DNA of 64,000 bases from Sphingomonas phyllosphaerae (GTDB lineage: Bacteria > Pseudomonadota > Alphaproteobacteria > Sphingomonadales > Sphingomonadaceae). This document shows positions 26,979-34,701 of the stretch, in pieces. The notes below the pieces were generated by a model that was given only the letters and a program-made list of their open reading frames with translations, made no database searches and had not been told where the DNA came from. Position numbers and translations under genes: made by a program. The DNA lies in assembly GCF_029623345.1 (NCBI RefSeq), contig NZ_JAPYKH010000001.1:62001-126000 (forward strand). Direction: 5' to 3'. Numbering within the stretch: position 1 is the first letter of the stretch; each line of letters opens with the position of its first letter.

Positions 26979-28259
26979 TTGGAGCTGTTCAACCACCGGC
27001 TGCGTCTGCATGCCGATCCGTCGCGCGTCGTGGTGCGGCCCTTCCACATCGGCTGGATCGCCAACGCCAATGGCGTCAGCCGGTCGGAGCGGCTGATCGC
27101 CGAGGTGCTCGACATGCCACCGCAGGAGGCGCGCGACCAGCTCGACCTCGTGCTCAAGGACTTCGAGGCGCGTCACTGGCAGACCCGTCGCGTGTTCATG
27201 ACCCGCTACGACGAGATCGCGACCGCGCACGGGCTCGACGGCAGCCGGATCAGCGATGAGAAGCGGCAGCTGATCGGCGCCTATTTCTGCCACGAGTACA
27301 GTTATGCCGCGGCCGCGCTGATGAACCCCAGCGCGGTGCCGCACCCCGACCAGAGCGGCATGGAGGACGGCGCGCAGCGCATCCTGATGAGCCTTCGCGC
27401 GGTGGGGGAGGGGCATATCTCCTCGGTCGCCTTCCGCGAGGGCATCATCACCTCGGACAATGAGCTCAAGCTCGCGCCCGAGCCGCCCTTTGCCACCGCC
27501 ACCGACGCGATCGGCACTGACGAGGAAGCGCCGCCGACCGGACCCGTCACGGTGCACCGTCATCGCGACAGCACGCTCTCGGGCACGGTGATTTTTCCGA
27601 TCACCGACGCGCAGTCGAAGGGGCTGGAGGACCTGCGCCTCGTCCACTTCGAGCATGACGACGGCAGCGTCGAGTGGCTCGGCACGTACACGGCGTACAA
27701 TGGCGCGACGATCCAGTCCGAGCTGCTGCGTACGCGCGATTTTCGTGCCTTCGATCTCGTGCCGATGACGGGTAGCGCCGCGCGCAACAAGGGCATCGCG
27801 CTGTTCCCGCGCAAGGTCGGTGGGCAATATCTCTCGATCGGTCGGCAGGATGGCGAGAACCTCTATCTGCTCAAGACCAACGATCTCACCCACTGGGACG
27901 AGGGCGAGCTGATCCTCAAGCCGGTCTTCCCCTGGGAGTTCGTGCAGATCGGCAATTGCGGGCCGCCGATCGAGATCGACGAGGGCTGGCTGCTGCTGAC
28001 TCACGGCGTCGGGGCGATGCGCAAATATTCGATCGGCGCGGCGCTGCTGGACAAGGACAATCCGGCGCGCGTGATCGGCCGCACGCGCTCGCCGATCCTC
28101 GCCGCCGCGGATCAGGATCGGGAGGGCTATGTGCCCAACGTGGTCTACACCTGCGGCGCGATGAAGCATGGCGACAAATTGTTCATGCCGTACGGCATCG
28201 CCGACAGCTCGGTCGGCTTCGCCTTCGTCTCGATCAGCGAGCTGCTCGACAAGATGTGA
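26979..28259 (+). CDS. GH130 family glycoside phosphorylase/hydrolase
   Basis: A 426-residue protein of the GH130 five-bladed propeller family, whose studied members phosphorolyse or hydrolyse beta-mannosides. The start is TTG (MELFNHRLRLHADPSRV) with an AGG about 7 bases upstream. GLEDLRLVHFEHDDG corresponds to the family EDPR region, and ARNKGIALFPRKVGGQYLSIGRQD to the phosphate/sugar-binding blade. The N-terminal 130 residues, with VPHPDQSG and GHISSVAFREG, are an extension typical of the large GH130 subgroup found next to GT4 genes. The catalytic Asp cannot be fixed by eye, so phosphorylase versus hydrolase is open. It probably works on the product of the preceding glycosyltransferase. 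Confidence 0.85.
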   Translation: MELFNHRLRLHADPSRVVVRPFHIGWIANANGVSRSERLIAEVLDMPPQEARDQLDLVLKDFEARHWQTRRVFMTRYDEIATAHGLDGSRISDEKRQLIGAYFCHEYSYAAAALMNPSAVPHPDQSGMEDGAQRILMSLRAVGEGHISSVAFREGIITSDNELKLAPEPPFATATDAIGTDEEAPPTGPVTVHRHRDSTLSGTVIFPITDAQSKGLEDLRLVHFEHDDGSVEWLGTYTAYNGATIQSELLRTRDFRAFDLVPMTGSAARNKGIALFPRKVGGQYLSIGRQDGENLYLLKTNDLTHWDEGELILKPVFPWEFVQIGNCGPPIEIDEGWLLLTHGVGAMRKYSIGAALLDKDNPARVIGRTRSPILAAADQDREGYVPNVVYTCGAMKHGDKLFMPYGIADSSVGFAFVSISELLDKM

Positions 28260-28262
28260 TTG

Positions 28263-28293
28263 CTTCATCCTCCCCTGTCCGGGGAGGATGAAG
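28263..28293. terminator. Bidirectional terminator between the GH130 and OPT genes
   Basis: CTTCATCCTCCCC (28263-28275) and GGGGAGGATGAAG (28281-28293) make a perfect 13-bp stem with a 5-base loop between two convergent stop codons. Confidence 0.75.
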
Positions 28294-28298
28294 ATATC

Positions 28299-30254
28299 CT
28301 ATCCCGCCGCCAGTCGCCGCGTCCGCCGGTACAGCCCCCACGTCACCGCGGCGAACAGCAGGGTCCCGGCGATCAGCGCGGCCTGCTCGTGCCCGCTCAC
28401 CAGCGCGAGCGGCGAGTCAGTGCCGCTCTCGTAGACGATCCCCGCGAACACCACGTTCCACAGGCTCTCGCCGACAATCATCCCGGTCGCGGTGAGAACG
28501 CCAAGCCGCTTCGACGCCTCGGCGTCGGCGGTGCGCTCCGCCCAATTGTCGTAGAAGTGACCGATCAGCGCGCCGATCACCACCGTCAGCGTCGCCGACA
28601 TCGGCAGGTAGATGCCGAGCCCGACACCGAGCGGCGGCAGCCGCAGCCGGCCCGCGCGCCCCAGCGCCTCGTCGAGCAGCACGAACACGCCGCCCGCCGC
28701 CGCGCCCCAGCCGATCATCGTCCAGTTAAGGTCGCCGCCCAGCACCCCCTGCGCCAGCGCGGAGATCAGCGCCGCCTGCGGCGCCGCCAGCGCGTTCGGC
28801 CCCGCGCCCGGCATGCCCGCGAAGCCGAACGAGGTGTAGAGCAGCTGCATCACCGGCGGCACCACCAGGGAGCCAAAGCAAACCCCGATCACGAGCGCCA
28901 CCTGCTGCTTCCACGGCGTCGCGCCGACCAGCTGTCCGGTCTTGAGGTCCTGCAGGTTGTCGTTCGAGATGGTGGCGATGCCGAAGACGATGCCGGTGAC
29001 GATCAGCGCATAGGCGACCAGCGCCGCGACCTCGTCTGGGGCGCCGCCGCGCCCAAACCACCCCGCCAGCATCGCCGCCGCGGCGAGCACCGACAGGATG
29101 CCGATGCCGGAGACCGGCGAATTGGACGCGCCGATCAGCCCCGCCATATAGCCGCACACCGCCGCGATCACGAGGCCGACCACCAGCACGAAGAGCAGGC
29201 TGCCGATGATCAGCAGCCACTCGCTGCCCGCCAGCGGCCCGCCGCTGATCACCGAGTGGAGCAGCAGCGCGATCGGCACCAAGGTGGCCAGCGTGCCCGC
29301 GGCGACGACCCAGAAGGGCAGGTCCTGCTCCTCCACCGCCATGTCCGCGCCGCGTGACGCGCCGAGCGAGGCACGCAGCCCCGCTGCCACGGGCGCGGCG
29401 ATGCGGATCAGCGTCCAGATCGCGGCGACGCCGATCACGCCCGCGCCGAAGAAGCGCACGTCGGTGCGGAACACGCCATTGGCCCAGGCGGCGACGTCAC
29501 CCGCCTGCGGTGCCATCGCGGTGAGGATCGGCAGCACCACCCACCAGCCGACCGCGACACCGAGCAGGATCGCCATGCCGGCGGACAGCCCGATCAGATG
29601 CCCCGCGCCGAGCAGCGCGAAGGAGAGCCCGCCGGTGATCCCGGTCGCGCCCGCGCCGACGCGGAAGAAGGTCGCCGCCTCGGCCGCGATCAGCCGCGTC
29701 TGGGTGAGGATCGCGAAGGCGGCGGAGGCGAGTGTGCTGCCGAGGATGGCGGTGAGCCCGCGCGCACTCTCGCTGCTGCCGCTGCGGCTCTCCTCGCCGA
29801 CTTTGAGCACCTCGGCGGCGGCGCGTCCCTCGGGGTAGGGAAGCGGCGTGTCGACCACGAGCGCGCGGCGCAGCGGCACCGAGAACATCACGCCGAGGAT
29901 CCCGCCCGTGGCGGTGATCGCGGCGGTGGTGAGGAAGGGGAAGCCCTGCCAATAGCCGATCATCACCAGCCCGGGCAGCACGAAGATGATCGCCGCCAGC
30001 GTACCGGCGGCGGAGGCGACGGTCTGGACGATGTTGTTCTCGAGGATCGAGGCACCGCGGAAGGCGCGCAGCACCGCCATCGAGATCACCGCGGCGGGGA
30101 TCGAGGTGGCGAAGGTCAGCCCGATCTTGAGGCCCAGGTACACGTTGGCGGCAGTAAATAGCAGCGTGATGACGCCGCCGAGCAGGATGCCGCGGAGGGT
30201 GAGTTCGGTCGTCGGCGGGGCGACAAGGCCGAGTTCAGCGGAGGATTGGTTCAT
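28299..30254 (-). CDS. OPT family oligopeptide transporter
   Basis: A 651-residue inner-membrane protein with about 14-16 hydrophobic segments. The start is the ATG of MNQSSAELGLVAPP, with ELTLRGILLGGVITLLFTAANVYLGLKIGLTF immediately after, a signature of the bacterial OPT family. YPEGRAAAEVLKVG and SNDNLQDLKTGQLVGATPWKQQ are also diagnostic. These proteins import small peptides or metal chelates by proton coupling; the actual substrate is unknown. It is divergent from hom across a 433-bp structured region and convergent with the GH130 gene. Confidence 0.92.
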   Translation of the reverse strand: MNQSSAELGLVAPPTTELTLRGILLGGVITLLFTAANVYLGLKIGLTFATSIPAAVISMAVLRAFRGASILENNIVQTVASAAGTLAAIIFVLPGLVMIGYWQGFPFLTTAAITATGGILGVMFSVPLRRALVVDTPLPYPEGRAAAEVLKVGEESRSGSSESARGLTAILGSTLASAAFAILTQTRLIAAEAATFFRVGAGATGITGGLSFALLGAGHLIGLSAGMAILLGVAVGWWVVLPILTAMAPQAGDVAAWANGVFRTDVRFFGAGVIGVAAIWTLIRIAAPVAAGLRASLGASRGADMAVEEQDLPFWVVAAGTLATLVPIALLLHSVISGGPLAGSEWLLIIGSLLFVLVVGLVIAAVCGYMAGLIGASNSPVSGIGILSVLAAAAMLAGWFGRGGAPDEVAALVAYALIVTGIVFGIATISNDNLQDLKTGQLVGATPWKQQVALVIGVCFGSLVVPPVMQLLYTSFGFAGMPGAGPNALAAPQAALISALAQGVLGGDLNWTMIGWGAAAGGVFVLLDEALGRAGRLRLPPLGVGLGIYLPMSATLTVVIGALIGHFYDNWAERTADAEASKRLGVLTATGMIVGESLWNVVFAGIVYESGTDSPLALVSGHEQAALIAGTLLFAAVTWGLYRRTRRLAAG

Positions 30255-30480
30255 CCCGTTATCGTGGCACAGCGTGGCGGATGATGACAGAGGCGGTAAG
30301 TTCGCTCGCCAGCACGGCGACGGCGTAATGTGCAAGAAGCACCGCCCCGGGAGGGAGCGGCCCTGCGCCGCTCCCTCCGCTCGCATGCCGGTTCGACCGG
30401 CTGCATCCCATCCATCCTGCCCGCGCGCTTATTGTTGTCGAAGAACTGCGGTGATTCGGACCGTAGCCGCGACGCGGCCC

Positions 30481-30518
30481 AAAAAAAAGGCCGGGCAGAG
30501 CCCGGCCGAAAAGTTTTT
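30481..30518. terminator. Intrinsic bidirectional terminator upstream of hom
   Basis: Eight A (30481-30488), then GGCCGGGC (30489-30496), AGA, GCCCGGCC (30500-30507), and a T5 run at 30514-30518. On the minus strand the stem is followed directly by T8. It lies about 170 bases before hom inside a divergent promoter region, so it is either an attenuator of hom or the end of a small RNA. Confidence 0.75.
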
Positions 30519-30575
30519 AGGAGAGGATGCCTGAAAGGCACGGCTTTTGTGCGCCGCACCACGCAATGGCGCAAG

Positions 30576-30600
30576 TGCAATATTTCCAATCCGGATTGCA
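30576..30600. promoter_or_regulatory. Candidate operator palindromes upstream of hom
   Basis: TGCAAT (30576-30581) and ATTGCA (30595-30600) are inverted around a perfect CAATCCGGATTG palindrome (30587-30598). The stretch is AT-rich relative to its surroundings. A third TGCAAT follows around 30609. Regulator unknown. Confidence 0.4.
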
Positions 30601-30687
30601 TTAACTGCAATCGGGCCGCGCATCCGCCTATCTCGACAGCTCTGCATCGACCGCTTAGCAGGCGGCGACGAACAGGAGGCACGACGG

Positions 30688-31974
30688 ATGGCGCAGGCGC
30701 TGCGAGTGGCATTGGCGGGGCTGGGGACGGTCGGCGGCGGGGTGATCCGCGTACTCGACGTCAACCGCGAGCTGATCGCGCGCCGCGCCGGCCGGCCGAT
30801 TGAGGTGGTCGCAGTCTCGGCGCGCGACCGTAGCAAGGATCGCGGCGTCGATCTGTCGCGCTTCGCCTGGGTCGACGACACCGCCGCGCTCGCCGATGCC
30901 GACGCCGACGTCGTCGTCGAGCTGATCGGCGGCGCCGACGGTCCCGCGCTGACGCTCGCGCGCCATGCGCTCGCGGCGGGCCGCCACGTCGTCACCGCCA
31001 ACAAGGCGATGCTCGCCCACCACGGGCTCGAGCTCGCCGGTGCGGCCGAGGCGAGCGGCGCCGCGCTCAAGTTCGAGGCCGCGGTCGCGGGCGGCATCCC
31101 TGTGATCAAAGGGTTGCGCGAGGGCGCCGCCGCCAATGCGATCGCGCGCGTCTACGGCATCCTCAACGGCACGTGCAATTTCATCCTCTCCAAGATGGAG
31201 GCCGAGGGGCGCGACTTCGCCGACGTGCTCGCCGAAGCGCAGGCGCTCGGCTATGCCGAGGCCGACCCGTCGTTCGACATCGACGGCGTCGACGCCGCGC
31301 ACAAGCTCTCGATCCTCGCCAGCCTCGCCTTCGGCACCGCCCCTGCCTTCGCGCAGGTCGCCGCGAGCGGGATCCGCCACCTGCTCGCCGCCGACATCGC
31401 CGAGGCCGCGGCGCTGGGCTATCGCGTCCGCCTCGTCGGCGTCGCCGAGGCGGACGGCGCAGGGCTGTTTCAGCGCGTCCACGCGCATCTGGTACGCTTC
31501 GATCACCCGCTTGCGCACGTCACCGGCGCCACCAACGCCGTGGTCGCCGAGGGCAATTTCGTCGGCCGGTTGCTGTTCCAGGGCGCCGGCGCGGGTGAGG
31601 GGCCGACCGCGAGCGCGGTGGTCGCCGATCTGATCGACATCGCGCGCGGCGAGTTCGGCCCTCCTTTCGCCATGCCTGCCGCGGCGCTGACCGATGCGGC
31701 AGCCGCGCCCAGCGGCGAGCGCCGCGGCCGCGCTTACCTCCGCTTCGCGGTGGCGGACCGCGTCGGCGTGCTCGCCGAGATCGCCGCGGCGATGCGCGAC
31801 GCGGGCGTGTCGATCGAGAGCCTGATCCAGCGCGGCGCGCTCGCCGACGGCAGCGTGCTGGTCGCGATCGTCACCCACGAGGGGCCGGAGCGCTGCGTCG
31901 CCGCCGCGCTCGAGCGGCTGCGCGGCTCGCAGAGCCTGCATGGCGAGCCGATGTGGATGCACTTGCTCGACTGA
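30688..31974 (+). CDS. hom: Homoserine dehydrogenase
   Basis: A 428-residue enzyme reducing aspartate semialdehyde to homoserine for threonine, isoleucine and methionine. AGGAGG (30674-30679) is 8 bases before the ATG of MAQALRVALAGLGTVGGG, which supplies the NAD(P)-binding motif. VVTANKAMLAHHG, the catalytic Lys region KFEAAVAGGIPVIKGLREG, and YGILNGTCNFILSKM are present. A C-terminal ACT domain (about residues 350-428, LRFAVADRVGVLAEIAAAM) implies feedback control by an amino acid. The upstream leader carries a terminator-like structure. Confidence 0.96.
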   Translation: MAQALRVALAGLGTVGGGVIRVLDVNRELIARRAGRPIEVVAVSARDRSKDRGVDLSRFAWVDDTAALADADADVVVELIGGADGPALTLARHALAAGRHVVTANKAMLAHHGLELAGAAEASGAALKFEAAVAGGIPVIKGLREGAAANAIARVYGILNGTCNFILSKMEAEGRDFADVLAEAQALGYAEADPSFDIDGVDAAHKLSILASLAFGTAPAFAQVAASGIRHLLAADIAEAAALGYRVRLVGVAEADGAGLFQRVHAHLVRFDHPLAHVTGATNAVVAEGNFVGRLLFQGAGAGEGPTASAVVADLIDIARGEFGPPFAMPAAALTDAAAAPSGERRGRAYLRFAVADRVGVLAEIAAAMRDAGVSIESLIQRGALADGSVLVAIVTHEGPERCVAAALERLRGSQSLHGEPMWMHLLD

Positions 31975-32024
31975 GCGAGGCGACGCGCCGACTAGCGAGT
32001 GGTCGATCTTCTTTGCACCGCCGT

Positions 32025-32081
32025 GCTCCTGCGCGCGCAGGAGCCCAGAGCCGCGTACGTCACCCTTGTGGCTCTGGGCTC
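32025..32081. repeat. Inverted repeats between hom and the next gene
   Basis: GCTCCTGCGCGCGCAGGAGC (32025-32044) is a perfect palindrome, and a close copy (one base different) lies at 43346-43365. Overlapping it, GAGCCCAGAGCC (32041-32052) and GGCTCTGGGCTC (32070-32081) form a perfect 12-bp stem. The stem could terminate the convergent genes. Confidence 0.65.
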
Positions 32082-32115
32082 CGGCGTGCGCCGGAGAACG
32101 CCCGGAGGAGGAACG

Positions 32116-32607
32116 CTAGGGCCGCACGCGGCCGGTCATGACGGGTTCGTCGAGATCGATCGCGACGGCCTCGCGCTTCGGCGGCTTGCCACGGAAGGCG
32201 CCGGCGACGTCACGCACCAGCCGACCCGGGTCGGTCGCCTCGCCCGCTTCCTCGCAGCAGCTGCGGGGCGCGACCAGCTTCTGCACGCCGCGGACCAGCG
32301 CGGTGCCGAGCCCGAGCAGGTTGACGCCGGTGGTACAGCCTCTTTGCACTGCAGCGCAGGGGGTAGCCTCTGAACGCAGCGCGCCGGAACCCGTGAGGTC
32401 AGGGTTGACCGCGATCGGCCCGATCGGCGCGGCCTCCGCGGGAAGCGGCAGCGACTGGTCGCCCGGCGCGTCCGCACACACCACCACCTCGCCATCGGCG
32501 CGCGCGCGCGGACAGCGCTGATCGGCGACCGGCACCAGGATCGAGATGCGCTCGGGTGGCGGCGCAGCAATCGCCGTGCCTTGAAGCGCGAGAAGCAGCG
32601 GTAGCAT
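32116..32607 (-). CDS. Conserved-looking secreted protein of unknown function
   Basis: A 163-residue protein I do not recognise. A short hydrophobic start (MLPLLLALQGTAIAA) ends in an Ala-x-Ala site near residue 15, so it is probably exported. The mature part has six Cys in the patterns QRCPRA, VVCADAP, TPCAAVQRGC and RSCCEE, suggesting disulfide bonds in the periplasm. DGEVVVCADAP resembles motifs I associate with sphingomonad-specific secreted proteins. It is convergent with hom and precedes no recognisable operon partner apart from two small genes upstream on the same strand. Confidence 0.6.
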   Translation of the reverse strand: MLPLLLALQGTAIAAPPPERISILVPVADQRCPRARADGEVVVCADAPGDQSLPLPAEAAPIGPIAVNPDLTGSGALRSEATPCAAVQRGCTTGVNLLGLGTALVRGVQKLVAPRSCCEEAGEATDPGRLVRDVAGAFRGKPPKREAVAIDLDEPVMTGRVRP

Positions 32608-32660
32608 CGTGGCCGAGCCTGAGCGCGACCGTCGCCGCGGTCAAGCCGATGCGATCAGCC

Positions 32661-32963
32661 TTACATCGCGCAGCGAACCCTGTCGGAGGAGACGTCGAAG
32701 CGCGCCCGCATTCCGGGCGAATGGCCGGACGTGGCCACCTTCCACATGCCCGGCCCGCACGCAGTGCCCGCGGGCGCGGCGTCGCGGTGCCGGGCGCCGC
32801 TGCGCTCATAAGCCGACACACTCGCCTGCGCCTGCGCCGCCGCGCGCGCGATCGTGGCGTCGCTCGCGCGCTGCTGATGCGAGCCGCAGGCGGTGCCGAG
32901 CAGCGGCGCGGCGATCAGGCTGGCGTAGCGCGCGCCGACACGCGTACGGCGCGACGCGATCAC
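32661..32963 (-). CDS. Small putative lipoprotein
   Basis: A 100-residue protein with a basic N-terminus, a hydrophobic stretch and a lipobox-like LLGTAC near residue 26. The mature part is Ala/Arg-rich and contains a pair of Cys (TACGPGMW, VRCAM). Its ATG overlaps the TGA of the acidic protein gene (ATGA), so the two are translationally coupled. The function is unknown. Coding status is supported mainly by the coupling and the signal-like start. Confidence 0.55.
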   Translation of the reverse strand: MIASRRTRVGARYASLIAAPLLGTACGSHQQRASDATIARAAAQAQASVSAYERSGARHRDAAPAGTACGPGMWKVATSGHSPGMRARFDVSSDRVRCAM

Positions 32964-33298
32964 GGGTTCAGCGCGATGTCGTCGCGGTCGTCGAGCTCGT
33001 CGTCGTCGACGCTGCCATCGTCGAACTCGTCCTGCACCTCGTCCTCATCGACGTCGGCCTCATCGGGCCCGGCATCACTATCCTGCTCGGCGACCTCGCC
33101 GTCGACCATCTCGAGCTCGTCCTCGTTCTCGCTCTCGTCGTCCTCGCCGGTGTCGGGATCGAGGTCGGTGATGATCGTGCCGTCGCTCGGGCCGTCGCGC
33201 GTGGCCTCGAGGATCTCGGCGCGCTGGCTCTCGTCGTAGCCGTCCTCGTCATAGCCGTCGTCGCCGGGACCCTGACCGTGGATATGCTGCCCGCCCAT
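32960..33298 (-). CDS. Highly acidic small protein
   Basis: A 112-residue protein dominated by Asp and Glu (start MGGQHIHGQGPGDDGYDEDG). GAGGAG lies a few bases before the ATG at 33298, which is why this start is chosen over an upstream frame that overlaps the MFS gene. No domain or signal peptide is visible; it is probably disordered and cytoplasmic. It is 56 bp from the end of the MFS gene on the same strand and coupled to the small lipoprotein gene after it. A GC-rich repetitive frame is the alternative to a real gene. Confidence 0.6.
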   Translation of the reverse strand: MGGQHIHGQGPGDDGYDEDGYDESQRAEILEATRDGPSDGTIITDLDPDTGEDDESENEDELEMVDGEVAEQDSDAGPDEADVDEDEVQDEFDDGSVDDDELDDRDDIALNP

Positions 33299-33354
33299 GC
33301 CGATCTCCTCATGATGATGACGGAACGAACGGCAGGCGAGGGTGCCGGGTTCCG

Positions 33355-34593
33355 TCAGCGTGCGGCGAACAAGCGTCCGCGCTCGGTCACCAGCACGATC
33401 GCCAGCGCGGCGACACCGGCGCACAGGAAGCCGGCGTTGAGCGGCACCGTGGTGCCGTCGAAATGCTGGCCGATCATCGCCCCGATGCCGGCGCCGACGG
33501 TCACGCTGGTGAAGCCCTGCACGCTCGACGCGGTGCCCGCGATATGGCCCATCTTCTCCATCGCCATCGCCGAGAAGTTCGAGCTGGAGAGGCCGAAACA
33601 GCCCATCGCCACCGCCTGCAACACCGCGAAGCCGACGAGCGTCTCGTGCCCGCTCAGCGCCAGCAGCAGGTGCAGCCCGGCGACGAGGATCAGCGTCACC
33701 ACCGCGGCATGGCCGAGCCGGCGCGTGCCGACACGCATCACCAGCCGCGCGTTGGCGAGATTGGCCACCGCCATCGTCCCCGCGGTGGTGGCGAAGATCA
33801 GCAGCAGCAGCCGCGGCCGCCCGAACACGTCCGCCATCACCTGCTGGATCGAGTTGATATAGCCGTAGAGCGCACCCATCAGCGCGGTCGCGGCGAGCGT
33901 GTAGCCGAGCGACCAGCGGTCACTGAGCGTCAGCTTCCAGCCCGAAGCGAGCCGCGCCAGCGAGAAAGGATAACGGTCCTCGGCGTGGAGCGTCTCGGGC
34001 ATGCGGAGCGCAAACCAGGCGAGCACCAGCAGGGTTGCGCCGCCGACCGCCCAGAAGATGTCGCGCCAGCCGCCGAACAGCAGCACGATCGTGCCGAAGC
34101 CGGGCGCCAGCACGGGGACGATCATGAAGACGATGAAGGTCATCGACATGACCCGCGCCATCGCGCGCCCCTCGAAACAGTCGCGCACGATCGCTACCGT
34201 CGTCACCCGCGCCGCCGCGATCGCCAGCCCGGCGACCACGCGCGCGGCGAGCAGCAGCGCGAAGCTGCCCGCCAGCGCGCAGAGCGCGTTCGCCACGGCA
34301 TAGACCGCCAGCGCGGCGAGCAGCGAGCGGCGCCGCCCGAACCGGTCCGCCAGCGGGCCGTGGAGCAGCTGCCCGGCGCCGAACGCGATCAGGAAGGCGC
34401 CGATGACATATTGCCGCTCGTTCGCCCCCGGCGCGCCGAGCGCCGCACCGATCGTCGGCAGTGCGGGCAGCATCGAGTCGATCCCCAGCGCGGTGAGCGC
34501 CATCAGCGCCGCGATCAGCGCAACGAACTCGGGCAACGCAAGCGGCGGCGCGGCGGCAGCCGAGGTTGGGGGCGAGACGGGGGGCGTCGACAT
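33355..34593 (-). CDS. MFS drug-resistance transporter, Bcr/CflA type
   Basis: A 412-residue, 12-helix proton-coupled exporter. The start is the ATG of MSTPPVSPPTSAAAA. ALTALGIDSMLPALPTIGAALGA and GAGQLLHGPLADRFGRRR are the helix 1 and loop 2-3 signatures of the Bcr/CflA subfamily (drug:H+ antiporter-1). QGFTSVTVGAGIGAMIGQ occurs in the C-half. The substrate is not predictable. It is divergent from the 2OG oxygenase gene, 108 bp away. Confidence 0.9.
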   Translation of the reverse strand: MSTPPVSPPTSAAAAPPLALPEFVALIAALMALTALGIDSMLPALPTIGAALGAPGANERQYVIGAFLIAFGAGQLLHGPLADRFGRRRSLLAALAVYAVANALCALAGSFALLLAARVVAGLAIAAARVTTVAIVRDCFEGRAMARVMSMTFIVFMIVPVLAPGFGTIVLLFGGWRDIFWAVGGATLLVLAWFALRMPETLHAEDRYPFSLARLASGWKLTLSDRWSLGYTLAATALMGALYGYINSIQQVMADVFGRPRLLLLIFATTAGTMAVANLANARLVMRVGTRRLGHAAVVTLILVAGLHLLLALSGHETLVGFAVLQAVAMGCFGLSSSNFSAMAMEKMGHIAGTASSVQGFTSVTVGAGIGAMIGQHFDGTTVPLNAGFLCAGVAALAIVLVTERGRLFAAR

Positions 34594-34701
34594 GCCGCGC
34601 GGCTTAGGTGGCGGTCGCCGCGCTGTCACCTCGCCGCGCGCGGGTAGCAACCCGGATCGCGAAGGTTTATTGGCCCGTCATCAACCGATTGGACCGACGT
34701 C

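Larger units (their letters stand above)
30255..30687. other. Structured divergent region between OPT transporter and hom
   Basis: These 433 bases contain a 12-bp perfect hairpin (30350-30378), a small CCGGT/ACCGG hairpin (30388-30400), a strong A-tract/GC-stem/T-tract terminator (30481-30518) and inverted TGCAAT boxes (30576-30600). A 49-codon ORF (ATG 30385 to 30534) runs through the terminator, but its residue content does not look like an amino-acid leader peptide. No protein gene is convincing. Confidence 0.6.

Noticed and set aside
30385..30534. 49-codon leader peptide for hom
   Set aside because: The codons are not enriched in Thr, Ile or Met and no ribosome site is obvious, so an attenuator peptide is not supported.
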